From assembly GCA_947177715.1 (NCBI GenBank), contig CAMWVM010000068.1:1-7671 (forward strand): 7,671 bases of DNA, read 5' to 3'. The notes under the pieces were generated by a model that was given only the letters and a program-made list of their open reading frames with translations, was not told where the DNA came from and searched no databases. The stretch comes from an uncultured Ruminococcus sp. (GTDB lineage: Bacteria > Bacillota > Clostridia > Oscillospirales > Ruminococcaceae). Position 1 is the first letter of the stretch. Each line of letters opens with the position of its first letter. The position numbers and the translations under genes are program-made. Below are positions 1 through 6,227 of the stretch, one piece after another.

Positions 1-6
1 TAATGG

Positions 7-51
7 CTCCTGCCACCACACCTATCCGAAAGGATAGGTTGGAGGCGGGGG
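7..51 (+). other. GC-rich imperfect hairpin with GAAA loop, unidentified
   Basis: Bases 21-27 (CCTATCC) pair perfectly with 32-38 (GGATAGG) around a GAAA tetraloop. The helix continues outward, 7-18 with 40-51, with one bulged C (19), one A-A mismatch (15/43) and two G-T pairs, giving about 20 paired positions. It is much richer in GC than its surroundings. The GNRA loop favours a plus-strand RNA. Only a weak run of T (ATTTTG, 54-59) follows, so it could be a poor terminator of a gene left of the window, the end of a structured RNA, or a dispersed palindromic repeat. The stretch 3-71 is also open in one frame, so a C-terminal coding tail cannot be excluded. I recognise no riboswitch or RNA family. 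Confidence 0.5.
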
Positions 52-56
52 ACATT

Positions 57-84
57 TTGCCTAAGTTATAATTAAAACTATAAA
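57..84 (+). promoter_or_regulatory. Possible sigma-A promoter of the HAD gene
   Basis: TTGCCT (57-62) and TATAAA (79-84) are separated by 16 bases and lie 30 bases ahead of the phosphatase start codon. Both boxes are imperfect, and a better TATAAT at 67-72 lacks a matching -35, so the assignment is tentative. Confidence 0.35.
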
Positions 85-103
85 CTCATATGTAGAATTT
101 GAC

Positions 104-108
104 GGAGG
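104..108 (+). promoter_or_regulatory. Ribosome binding site deciding the HAD start
   Basis: GGAGG stands five bases before the ATG at 114. This favours the ATG at 114 over the in-frame TTG at 99, which lies upstream of the site and would be translated through it. Confidence 0.85.
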
Positions 109-113
109 TAAAA

Positions 114-896
114 ATGATCAAACTTATTGCTTCTGATATTGACGGAACATTACTTAATGATAAAAAGCAGTTACCGCCTGATTTTGAGCAAACGCTTGAT
201 TTAATTGAGAGCAAAGACGCTTCATTTGTTATAGCAAGCGGAAGAAGCTATAGTGCACTTGCTGTTCAATTTGAAAAGTATGCTGACAAGTTGTCTTTTA
301 TTTGCGACAACGGTGCATATATAGTATATAACGGTGAGCTGATAAGCATTTCGATAATACCTAAAGAAACGGTAGATGAAGTAGTGAAGTGCTGTGATGA
401 AAATGGACTTGTTGCTTTGCTTTGTGGCAAGAATGGTACTTACTACAGCAGTTCAAGCGATATATACAAAACAGAAATAGGCACTTATTATAATAACGCT
501 GTGTATCTAAAAGATTTAACAACATGCATTGATGATATATTTAAAATTGCTGTGTTTGAAGAAACAGGCATTGAGGATCATGGAAACGTAATTTTAAGAG
601 GGAAGTTCGGAGATAAAGTTAATGTAGCTTTATCGGGTAAGCGTTGGACTGATCTGATGAATCTTGGTGTAAATAAAGGTGAGGGTCTAAAACAAATTCA
701 AAAGAAAATGGGTATAACGAGAGAAGAATCCGCCGCATTCGGTGATTTTCTTAATGATATTGAAATGCTGGAAAGTGTTGAGCATAGCTATGCTATGGAA
801 AATGCTCATAAGAGATGCAAAGAAGCGGCAAAATTTATTATAGGCTCAAACAATGATTATGCTGTAACCAAAGAAATTCGTTCAATGTTTGAATGA
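114..896 (+). CDS. Cof-type HAD-IIB family phosphatase
   Basis: This 260-residue cytosolic protein belongs to the Cof/YidA-like haloacid dehalogenase hydrolases, Mg-dependent phosphatases acting on sugar phosphates, flavin or pyridoxal phosphates; the actual substrate cannot be read from sequence. All four HAD motifs are visible. Motif I is the DIDGT at residues 8-12, with nucleophile D8 and acid/base D10. Motif II is S42 in ASGRS. Motif III is K188 in NKGEG. Motif IV is GDFLNDIEM from 210, with metal ligands D211 and D215. The region between about 80 and 185 is the C2-type cap expected for class IIB. Length is normal for the family. The start at 114 is set by a GGAGG site; a TTG start 15 bases upstream is unlikely. 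The gene stands alone, convergent with leuD. Family assignment is firm, role unknown. Confidence 0.93.
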   Translation: MIKLIASDIDGTLLNDKKQLPPDFEQTLDLIESKDASFVIASGRSYSALAVQFEKYADKLSFICDNGAYIVYNGELISISIIPKETVDEVVKCCDENGLVALLCGKNGTYYSSSSDIYKTEIGTYYNNAVYLKDLTTCIDDIFKIAVFEETGIEDHGNVILRGKFGDKVNVALSGKRWTDLMNLGVNKGEGLKQIQKKMGITREESAAFGDFLNDIEMLESVEHSYAMENAHKRCKEAAKFIIGSNNDYAVTKEIRSMFE

Positions 897-942
897 CAAC
901 GTTTTTCACACAGTAGTTTAGTTATATATAAATATAAAAGCT

Positions 943-963
943 CACCCAAAGTTTTGTTTGGTG
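943..963 (+). terminator. Weak hairpin downstream of the HAD gene
   Basis: CACC-(bulged C)-AAA pairs with TTTGGTG around the loop GTTTTG, followed by TATTTTGTT. It is short and bulged, and may act as a first, weaker stop for the phosphatase transcript before the strong terminator at 990-1027. Confidence 0.35.
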
Positions 964-989
964 TATTTTGTTAATGCAAATAATGAGAA

Positions 990-1027
990 AACCCGAAAAG
1001 AACATTGCTTTCCGTTCTTTTCGGGTT
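990..1027. terminator. Strong bidirectional rho-independent terminator
   Basis: A perfect 14-bp stem (AACCCGAAAAGAAC, 990-1003, with its complement at 1014-1027) encloses a 10-base loop. On the plus strand it is followed by ATACTTTTTTTAT. On the minus strand the stem runs into TTTTCTC. It sits between two convergent genes, so it probably ends both the HAD transcript and the leuC-Dabb-leuD transcript, whose last stop codon is about 45 bases away. Confidence 0.88.
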
Positions 1028-1072
1028 ATACTTTTTTTATGATACCATTCTTTTTAGAAAGATGATTTTTGA

Positions 1073-1555
1073 TTAATCTTTTAAAGAATTAAGTAATCCG
1101 TTGCTGTTGATGATATTAATCAAAAATTCTGGAAATGCTGTTCCTTGATAGGTTTCATTCTTTGTTTTGTTGGTAATAAGACCACTGTCAAAATCAATCT
1201 CAACTTCATCACCGCCGCTGATTTTTTCAGCAGCTTCAGGACACTCGATGATTGGAAGTCCAATGTTAATTGAATTTCTGTAGAATATTCTTGCAAATGT
1301 CTTTGCTATTACACATGAAATTCCGCTTGCCTTAATAGCAATGGGGGCATGCTCACGGGATGATCCACATCCGAAGTTGCTTTCGGCAACCATAATGTCG
1401 CCCTCTTTAACTTTCTTTGTGAAATCAATATCTATATCTTCCATACAATGAGCGGCAAGCTCCTTATGATCTGTGGTGTTAAGATATCTTGCAGGAATGA
1501 TAACGTCAGTGTCAACGTTATCGCCATATTTATGTACTCTGCCTATAGCTTTCAT
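1073..1555 (-). CDS. leuD: 3-isopropylmalate dehydratase small subunit
   Basis: This is the 160-residue swivelling small subunit of isopropylmalate isomerase, which with LeuC converts 2-isopropylmalate to 3-isopropylmalate in leucine synthesis in the cytosol. The sequence shows the family core [11 protein letters not shown] near residue 15 and the substrate-binding [12 protein letters not shown] at 60-71. The loop YLNT (24-27) is at the position known to influence choice between isopropylmalate and homoaconitate-type substrates in archaeal homologues, so a related hydro-lyase substrate is not strictly excluded. Length fits the short clostridial/archaeal LeuD type rather than the roughly 200-residue enterobacterial one. 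The start ATG is preceded by GAAAGGA at suitable distance. It is the last gene of the leuC-Dabb-leuD operon, 31 bases after the Dabb stop, and the strong terminator at 990-1027 follows. No leuB or leuA is in the window. Confidence 0.95.
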   Translation of the reverse strand: MKAIGRVHKYGDNVDTDVIIPARYLNTTDHKELAAHCMEDIDIDFTKKVKEGDIMVAESNFGCGSSREHAPIAIKASGISCVIAKTFARIFYRNSINIGLPIIECPEAAEKISGGDEVEIDFDSGLITNKTKNETYQGTAFPEFLINIINSNGLLNSLKD

Positions 1556-1586
1556 TAAAATCTATCCTTTCATAGGTCAATATTAA

Positions 1587-1886
1587 TTATACTTCAAAAT
1601 CAACGCATTTTCTTGAACTTACTGAAGCTCTGACAATTTCAGCGACTTTCAAATGCTCAGGATTTACCTGATATGCTTTAAGCGTCTGTTCATCAGTGAA
1701 AAGTGAATCAAGCATCAAATCACCGTTTGACGAGTCGAGAAATTCTGTATAAACTTTGATATCTTCCAAGCCGTCAATCTTGCCTTTAAGGCTTTCAAGA
1801 CCCTGTTTAATTTCGGTGCTGCGTTCAGCTTTTTGTTCAGGAGTAAATCCGTCTTTGTAATTCCAAATAATGATATGTTTTATCAT
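1587..1886 (-). CDS. Dabb (stress-responsive alpha/beta barrel) domain protein
   Basis: This 99-residue protein is a single Dabb domain, a ferredoxin-like dimeric barrel. The N-terminal strand MIKHIIIWNYKDG carries the conserved histidine (H4), and the C-terminal half shows the family pattern DLMLDSLFTDEQTLKAYQVNPEH followed by a strand ending in CVDFEV. Family members range from stress-induced plant proteins to polyketide cyclases; most bacterial ones have no assigned function. It has no signal peptide or membrane segment. It lies between leuC and leuD with one base separating the leuC stop from its ATG, and its ribosome site lies inside the end of leuC, so the three genes are surely co-transcribed and translation is likely coupled. 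That suggests a link to the isomerase or its substrate, but this is inference. Domain identity is confident, function unknown. Confidence 0.9.
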   Translation of the reverse strand: MIKHIIIWNYKDGFTPEQKAERSTEIKQGLESLKGKIDGLEDIKVYTEFLDSSNGDLMLDSLFTDEQTLKAYQVNPEHLKVAEIVRASVSSRKCVDFEV

Positions 1887-1887
1887 A

Positions 1888-3150
1888 TCACATTACCTCT
1901 GACGGCTGTGAGATTTTGCCTGTGATTGCTGATGCTGCGGCAACATAAGGTGAAGCAAGATACACTTCTGATTCAGGGTGTCCCATTCTTCCAACAAAGT
2001 TTCTGTTTGTTGTAGCAACAGCTCGTTCGCCCTTTGCAAGAATACCCATATGTCCGCCGAGGCATGGACCACATGTAGGCGTTGAAACTGCACAGCCTGC
2101 GCTGATAAATATTTCAAGAAGTCCTTCCTGCATAGCCTGTAAATATACTTTCTGTGTTGCAGGAATTACAATACATCTTACATTATCGGCAATTTTTTTG
2201 TCTTTAAGTATTTCAGCAGCACATCTCATATCTTCAATTCTGCCGTTTGTACATGAACCGATAACAACCTGATCAATTTTTACATCTTCAATCTGGTCAA
2301 AGGTTTTCGCATTTTCAGGGAGGTGAGGGAATGCAACTGTTGGCTTGATATCATCAAGACAAATGTCATAAACAGCTTCATACTCAGCGTCTTCATCTGC
2401 TTCATAGATTTTATATTCCTTAGTAACCTTGTCTTTAATATAGTCAAGAGTTACCTCGTCTACAGCAAAAATACCGTTTTTAGCACCTGCTTCAATAGCC
2501 ATATTAGCCATGCACAGCCTGTCTTCCATAGAAAGATTTTTTAATCCCTCTCCTGAAAACTCCATAGATTTATAAAGTGCTCCATCAACGCCAATCATAC
2601 CGATTATATGAAGAATAACGTCCTTAGCAGCAGAATATTTAGGAAGCTTTCCGGTGATATTAAATTTAATTGCAGCAGGGACCTTAAACCAAGTTTTACC
2701 CTTTGCCATACCAGCGCACATGTCAGTTGAACCGATACCTGTTGAAAATGCACCGAGAGCACCATATGTACAAGTGTGAGAATCTGCTCCGATTACACAA
2801 TCACCGGGAGCAACAAGACCTTTTTCAGGAAGCAATGCATGCTCAATTCCCATATCTCCTACATCATAGTAGTGTGTGATATCATATTCACCGCAAAAAT
2901 CACGGCATTGTTTACACTGACCAGCGGCTTTGATGTCTTTGTTAGGTGTGAAATGGTCCATAACCATTGTAATTTTTTCTCTGTTAAAAATACTGTCAAA
3001 TCCGGCTTTGTTAAACTCGTTAATAGCAACAGGGGAAGTAACATCGTTACCCAATACCAAATCCAGATTTGCCATAATAAGCTGACCGGCTTTGACCTCG
3101 TCAAGTCCCGCATGAGCTGCAAGAATCTTTTGTGTCATAGTCATACCCAT
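1888..3150 (-). CDS. leuC: 3-isopropylmalate dehydratase large subunit
   Basis: This is the 420-residue iron-sulfur large subunit of isopropylmalate isomerase, in the aconitase superfamily. The superfamily signature [18 protein letters not shown] starts at residue 121. The three ligands of the 4Fe-4S cluster are visible as C300 in VIGSCTNGR and C360/C363 in [25 protein letters not shown] (387-401) is the conserved C-terminal segment. Length fits the short LeuC type of Clostridia and archaea, which lacks insertions of the 466-residue E. coli protein. An extra C79/C82/C86 cluster (CKQCRDFC) is present. The first ATG is used because AAGGAG stands 11 bases before it; the ATG two codons later is a possible alternative. 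It is the first gene of the operon, with a promoter and operator-like palindrome upstream. Confidence 0.95.
   Translation of the reverse strand: MGMTMTQKILAAHAGLDEVKAGQLIMANLDLVLGNDVTSPVAINEFNKAGFDSIFNREKITMVMDHFTPNKDIKAAGQCKQCRDFCGEYDITHYYDVGDMGIEHALLPEKGLVAPGDCVIGADSHTCTYGALGAFSTGIGSTDMCAGMAKGKTWFKVPAAIKFNITGKLPKYSAAKDVILHIIGMIGVDGALYKSMEFSGEGLKNLSMEDRLCMANMAIEAGAKNGIFAVDEVTLDYIKDKVTKEYKIYEADEDAEYEAVYDICLDDIKPTVAFPHLPENAKTFDQIEDVKIDQVVIGSCTNGRIEDMRCAAEILKDKKIADNVRCIVIPATQKVYLQAMQEGLLEIFISAGCAVSTPTCGPCLGGHMGILAKGERAVATTNRNFVGRMGHPESEVYLASPYVAAASAITGKISQPSEVM
1896..1900 (-). promoter_or_regulatory. Dabb ribosome binding site inside leuC
   Basis: On the minus strand AGAGG lies within the last codons of leuC, nine bases before the Dabb ATG. 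Initiation at Dabb therefore occurs where ribosomes finish leuC, the usual arrangement for translational coupling. Confidence 0.7.
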
Positions 3151-3201
3151 AATAACATTAACTCCTTATCAAAAATCTAATATTTTATATACATACACAT
3201 T

Positions 3202-3230
3202 ATTATAGCATATTTTAAGTATGCTGTAAA
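3202..3230 (-). promoter_or_regulatory. Sigma-A promoter of the leuC-Dabb-leuD operon
   Basis: On the minus strand TTTACA (3230-3225) and a perfect TATAAT (3207-3202) are separated by exactly 17 bases. Transcription would start near 3195, leaving a leader of about 45 bases before leuC, too short for a T-box or attenuator. Confidence 0.8.
3207..3225. promoter_or_regulatory. Operator-like palindrome in the leuC promoter spacer
   Basis: AGCATA (3207-3212) and TATGCT (3220-3225) form a 6-bp inverted repeat around seven bases. It fills the gap between the -35 and -10 boxes and touches both. A protein bound here would block RNA polymerase, so a repressor site is the simplest reading; the regulator is not identifiable. 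Confidence 0.5.
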
Positions 3231-3382
3231 CACTTAGCTTCAATAATTTTTTTGGTTTCAAATATTTACAAAAATAAAATTAACAGAAATTTCAACGCAT
3301 TCAAGTAAAAATCTCCTTGTATATTGTTGTTTTAATAAGCAAAAAATAAATTTGGGTAAAAGAAATTTTGCTTAATATTAAT

Positions 3383-3392
3383 GGAGAGGGTG
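3383..3392 (+). promoter_or_regulatory. Ribosome binding site deciding the small-gene start
   Basis: GGAGAGGGTG lies six bases before the ATG at 3399. The in-frame ATG at 3381 overlaps this site and has nothing like it upstream, so 3399 is the likely start. Confidence 0.75.
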
Positions 3393-3398
3393 AATTAT

Positions 3399-3572
3399 AT
3401 GAATAAAGGTTCAATTATGAAAGGCGTTTCTGTCGGACTTACAGCAGGTGCGGTTGCATATGCTATTTCAAGTGCCAGCAAGAGCGACAAAAGAAGACTT
3501 AAATCAAGAACAGGAAAGGCTATCCGTGCCATTGGCGATGTTATGGATGGTATATCCATGATGATGAATTAA
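3399..3572 (+). CDS. Small membrane-like hypothetical protein, 57 residues
   Basis: I do not recognise a named family with certainty; it resembles short YtxH-like glycine/alanine-helix proteins seen in Clostridia. Residues 7-26 form a Gly/Ala-rich hydrophobic helix (KGVSVGLTAGAVAYAISSA) able to span or lie in the membrane. A strongly basic stretch KSDKRRLKSRTGK follows, and the tail AIRAIGDVMDGISMMMN is amphipathic. By the positive-inside rule the basic C-terminal half would be cytoplasmic. It is a monocistronic unit, with its own good ribosome site and a strong terminator just after the stop; no convincing promoter could be picked in the 220 bases upstream. The gene is real by ribosome site, composition and terminator. 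A coat, stress or regulatory peptide is possible but unsupported. Confidence 0.8.
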   Translation: MNKGSIMKGVSVGLTAGAVAYAISSASKSDKRRLKSRTGKAIRAIGDVMDGISMMMN

Positions 3573-3576
3573 TTAA

Positions 3577-3621
3577 AAAAGCATGCTGTTTCTGCATTTA
3601 CAGTAGTTTCAGCATGCTTTT
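3577..3621. terminator. Bidirectional terminator between small gene and ppiB
   Basis: AAAAGCATGCTG (3577-3588) pairs perfectly with CAGCATGCTTTT (3610-3621), with an inner CTG/CAG contact possible in the loop. On the plus strand it is followed by TGTTTTTATTTATT. On the minus strand the stem ends in TTTTTTAATTAATT. It lies between convergent genes and can end both transcripts. Confidence 0.87.
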
Positions 3622-3629
3622 GTTTTTAT

Positions 3630-4100
3630 TTATTCGATTGTTACTTTTTTCATAACTTGGTCAACTAAAGGTCTATCCATATAATTAACTTCTGTTTCAG
3701 CAATTTCGTCTACGACGTCCATGCCTTCTGTAACTTTTCCAAAGGCTGCATATTGACCGTCAAGATGTGGAGCATCCTTGTGCATAATAAAGAATTGTGA
3801 TCCTGCCGAATCAGGCATCTGAGAACGAGCCATTGAGATTACGCCTCTTGTATGTTTTAAATTATTAGGAACTCCGTTAGCAAGGAATTCACCTTTAATT
3901 CTTTCTTTTGGTCCGCCCATTCCTGTACCTTCGGGACAACCACCCTGAATCATAAATCCGCTAATAACTCTATGGAAAATAAGTCCGTCATAAAAGCCTT
4001 CCTTAACCAGCTTTTCAAAGTTTGCAACCGTAATAGGTGCATGCTCTGGATAAAGCTCAATCTTTATTTTTTTGCCGTTTTCCATTTCAATTACAACCAT
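3630..4100 (-). CDS. ppiB: Cyclophilin-type peptidyl-prolyl cis-trans isomerase
   Basis: This 156-residue protein catalyses cis-trans isomerisation of proline peptide bonds; without a signal peptide or anchor it should act in the cytosol. Cyclophilin active-site motifs are intact: FHRVISGFMIQGG at 42-54 with the catalytic R44, SAGSQFFI at 98-105 including Q102 and F103, and LDGQYAAFGKV at 113-123. The position of human cyclophilin A Trp121, needed for tight cyclosporin binding, is H112 here, so weak drug binding is expected. The start ATG has AAGGAG eight bases upstream. It lies 40 bases downstream of the nucleotidyltransferase gene in the same direction with no terminator between, so the two are probably co-transcribed; the pairing does not suggest a shared pathway. 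Confidence 0.95.
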   Translation of the reverse strand: MVVIEMENGKKIKIELYPEHAPITVANFEKLVKEGFYDGLIFHRVISGFMIQGGCPEGTGMGGPKERIKGEFLANGVPNNLKHTRGVISMARSQMPDSAGSQFFIMHKDAPHLDGQYAAFGKVTEGMDVVDEIAETEVNYMDRPLVDQVMKKVTIE

Positions 4101-4140
4101 GAAAAAAACTCCTTATATTATATATTAAAATTATATTCTA

Positions 4141-5052
4141 TTAATCCCACAATTTTGCCGGATATACGCCGTTTTCAATAAGCTTGGAAATTGATTCACA
4201 AACTGTAGCCTTATCCTCCGCATATGTTACGCCGAACCATCTGTCACGACTCTCAAGAAGAGTACATTCGGCTTCTCCGTTTTTAATAAGCTTATCGATT
4301 ATAGTCGGAAGTAAAAATTCAGACTTGAGATTTTTGCTGTTTTCTTCAAGGAATATATTGAATTCAGTGTCAAGTATATCTAAGAATTCTGGAGGACAAC
4401 CCCACATATTCATAGAAACATGGCTGTCTTCGCTTACTTCCTTTCGGCTATCGCCGTCATCAGCCATTACCTTTCCGTCAGCTTCACGAATAATGTTGAA
4501 TGTTTCTTCAATATCAGTAACCTTATTATTTTCGTCTGCAACGCAAATACCTCTTGTAACAGTACCGTTGTCGCTCAAAGTATTTTTTAAGATAAATGCT
4601 GCCATTGAAAGGTCAAGTTTATCGCTTTCATGCTCAGATGTAAGGTAATCATGCAGAATTTTAAATCCTTCAAATCCGTAATAATCATCTGCATTAATAA
4701 TTACAAAGGGTTCATTGACAACTCCCTTACAGCAAAGAATAGCATGTCCTGTTCCCCATGGCTTTGTTCTTTCAGCATTTTTATACTGCTCAGGCACATC
4801 ATCGGTTTCCTGAAAAACATAACTTACATTTACATATTTAGATATACGGTTTCCAATCATTTCAGCAAAAGCTTCTTCAATATCTTTTCTTATAATGAAA
4901 ACAACCTTATTAAAACCAGCTTTTACTGCGTCATATATAGAATAATCCATAATAATTTCATTGTTTGGTCCTACAGGAGCAAGCTGTTTGATACCACCGC
5001 CGAAACGGGAACCCATACCTGCTGCCATAATAACGAGAGTACAGTCTTTCAT
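4141..5052 (-). CDS. Nucleotidyltransferase of the sugar-nucleotide type
   Basis: This 303-residue cytosolic protein has an NTP-transferase (GT-A-like) fold. The nucleotide-binding signature AAGMGSRFGGGIKQL is at residues 10-24, with R16 and K22 as expected for triphosphate binding. KPWGTGHA (97-104) contacts base or sugar in relatives, and INADDYYG (119-126) carries the metal-binding aspartates. The C-terminal region (about 215-303) is not a left-handed hexapeptide repeat domain, so it is not GlmU-like. It lacks clear GalU or RfbA hallmarks, so the NTP and sugar (or alditol/choline phosphate) partner is unknown. The start is set by AAGGAG eight bases upstream, and a TTGACT-17-CATAAT promoter lies ahead. 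It is followed by ppiB. No glycan cluster is nearby, suggesting a housekeeping role. Confidence 0.85.
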   Translation of the reverse strand: MKDCTLVIMAAGMGSRFGGGIKQLAPVGPNNEIIMDYSIYDAVKAGFNKVVFIIRKDIEEAFAEMIGNRISKYVNVSYVFQETDDVPEQYKNAERTKPWGTGHAILCCKGVVNEPFVIINADDYYGFEGFKILHDYLTSEHESDKLDLSMAAFILKNTLSDNGTVTRGICVADENNKVTDIEETFNIIREADGKVMADDGDSRKEVSEDSHVSMNMWGCPPEFLDILDTEFNIFLEENSKNLKSEFLLPTIIDKLIKNGEAECTLLESRDRWFGVTYAEDKATVCESISKLIENGVYPAKLWD

Positions 5053-5101
5053 AATAATATCTCCTTAAAAATAATAAATATAGTGTATTTAATACATTTT
5101 T

Positions 5102-5130
5102 ATTATGGCATATATTTAGAAAAAAGTCAA
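5102..5130 (-). promoter_or_regulatory. Sigma-A promoter of the nucleotidyltransferase-ppiB unit
   Basis: On the minus strand TTGACT (5130-5125) and CATAAT (5107-5102) are separated by 17 bases. The -35 box begins ten bases after the stem of the terminator of the preceding hydrolase gene. Confidence 0.75.
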
Positions 5131-5140
5131 CAATATTTTA

Positions 5141-5172
5141 ACAGGCGATATATCAATCTGATAATCGCCTGT
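5141..5172 (-). terminator. Terminator of the NlpC/P60 gene
   Basis: ACAGGCGAT (minus strand 5172-5164) pairs perfectly with ATCGCCTGT (5149-5141) around a 14-base loop. It begins six bases after the hydrolase stop codon. The following minus-strand sequence TAAAATATTGTTGACTTTTTT is only moderately T-rich at first. Confidence 0.75.
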
Positions 5173-5177
5173 ATCTG

Positions 5178-6215
5178 TTATATTATTCTTCTTACACTAT
5201 TTACGGTATAATATTTTAAGTTTGAAACATTTTGTACTTTTATACCATCATACGAGTTCATGGCGTGTACAATTTTGTTGTTTCCGATATACATTGCTAC
5301 ATGTCCGCCGCCGTTAAGTATGAGTATATCACCGGCTTTCATGCTGTTTTTGCTAACAGCTTTGCCCGCTTTTGCTTGACCGCTCGAACTATGGGGCAGA
5401 TTAACGCCGATTTGTTTGTATGAAAGCATTGTAAGTCCTGAACAGTCTGTGGCCTTATAGCTTGCTCCGCCATATATATAACGTCCGCCGTTCATGCTTG
5501 CAGCATATGATGAAACAACACGCCTTTTATATTCGTCTTCACCTATTCTATTAACTTTTCCGTCGCTGAATTTAACATATTTTCCCTTGTATGTACCTTC
5601 TAATATTTTAACATACTCACCTTTATAATTATTTGAGTCCTTACCTGCCACAGCGGCACCTTTATTGGTTGAAAAAGCTCCTTTAACATTTATAAGTTCA
5701 GAAACTTTCGAGGATTTAACCATTTTTGAATTTTTAAGCGTATATATTGGTGCCCCGGATTTTACGCAGTAATAAGCAGCAGTTGCTGTTTTAGCTTTAA
5801 CGGTAGTTGAATAACCTGAATTATTCTTATTGTAAGTTGCAGTAACTTTAATGTTATATGATGTATTGGCTTTGAGATTGATTTTATCACTTTTATAAAT
5901 GCTGATAAAATTTGAGTTACTTTTTATAGATGAGTACTTAACATTTTTCATTACAGCTATGTTATTTATATATACGTTAAATACTGTGCTTGTTTTATAC
6001 TGTGAAAGATTCTTAACTGTCACTTCAATTTTATCTGCAAAAGCATTTCTAATAGATATCTGTGGTTTTTTTATTGAATTATTTGCAGCATCAGCTGATA
6101 TGGAGAAATAATAATTATTATCTGTTGTTTGTGCAGCTTGAAAGTACCCGGTTGAATTTGTTATAATTGCAGCAATCACTAATATTGTTGAAATTGTTTT
6201 CTTAAATAAAATAAT
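5178..6215 (-). CDS. Secreted NlpC/P60 peptidoglycan hydrolase, apparent AUU start
   Basis: This gene encodes about 345 residues and probably cuts gamma-D-glutamyl-diamino acid bonds in peptidoglycan stem peptides outside the cell. The signal peptide reads MILFKKTISTILVIAAII, with a KK n-region and a possible cut near YFQA-AQ. A beta-rich fibronectin-like region follows at about 45-140, an SH3b-like region at about 145-225, then the C-terminal NlpC/P60 domain. The catalytic residues are C258 in TDCSGL, H305 in GGGHVAMYIG and H317 in IVHAMN. No ATG, GTG or TTG opens the signal peptide: an in-frame ATG at 6230 hits TGA after three codons, and the GTG at 6179 has no ribosome site and cuts off the KK n-region. 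The best-placed start is ATT at 6215 (or 6212), seven bases after AAAGG. A start-codon mutation is the alternative. It is a single gene, divergent from hrcA. Confidence 0.88.
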   Translation of the reverse strand: MILFKKTISTILVIAAIITNSTGYFQAAQTTDNNYYFSISADAANNSIKKPQISIRNAFADKIEVTVKNLSQYKTSTVFNVYINNIAVMKNVKYSSIKSNSNFISIYKSDKINLKANTSYNIKVTATYNKNNSGYSTTVKAKTATAAYYCVKSGAPIYTLKNSKMVKSSKVSELINVKGAFSTNKGAAVAGKDSNNYKGEYVKILEGTYKGKYVKFSDGKVNRIGEDEYKRRVVSSYAASMNGGRYIYGGASYKATDCSGLTMLSYKQIGVNLPHSSSGQAKAGKAVSKNSMKAGDILILNGGGHVAMYIGNNKIVHAMNSYDGIKVQNVSNLKYYTVNSVRRII

Positions 6216-6222
6216 ATATCAT

Positions 6223-6227
6223 CCTTT
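6223..6227 (-). promoter_or_regulatory. Ribosome site of the NlpC/P60 gene
   Basis: On the minus strand AAAGG (6227-6223) is the only Shine-Dalgarno-like run upstream of the signal peptide. It is directly next to an out-of-frame ATG (6222), which is too close to use, and seven bases before the in-frame ATT at 6215. It lies inside the four-codon frame ATG-AAA-GGA-TGA (6230-6219). Confidence 0.55.

Noticed and set aside
2776..3180. 134-codon plus-strand open frame
   Set aside because: It is antisense to the 5' end of leuC, with no ribosome site and no recognisable domain.
3151..3300. Leucine T-box or peptide attenuator upstream of leuC
   Set aside because: The predicted leader is about 45 bases, without a T-box core, leucine-codon run or terminator hairpin.
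3231..3380. Promoter for the 57-residue gene
   Set aside because: Several partial boxes such as TTGTTG-17-TAAATT exist, but all are weak and none stands out from the AT-rich background.
4117..4135. TATAAT-like boxes in the 40-base gap before ppiB
   Set aside because: Two TATAAT matches occur on the minus strand at 4135-4130 and 4122-4117, but neither has a -35 at usable distance, and the DNA is simply AT-rich.
4630..5211. 193-codon plus-strand open frame
   Set aside because: It lies antisense to the well-supported nucleotidyltransferase gene and its promoter, has an Ile/Asn/Tyr/Phe-rich composition typical of reversed AT-rich coding DNA, and has no ribosome site.
6177..6179. GTG as start of the NlpC/P60 gene
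   Set aside because: No ribosome site precedes it and it would remove the positively charged start of the signal peptide, although it is the first conventional start codon in the open frame.
6202..6222. ATG at 6222 with a one-base frameshift in the T-run at 6208-6211
   Set aside because: Deleting one T would join this ATG to the signal peptide (MIYYLFKK), but AAAGG would then be directly adjacent to the ATG, which is too close for initiation. It remains a sequencing-error possibility.
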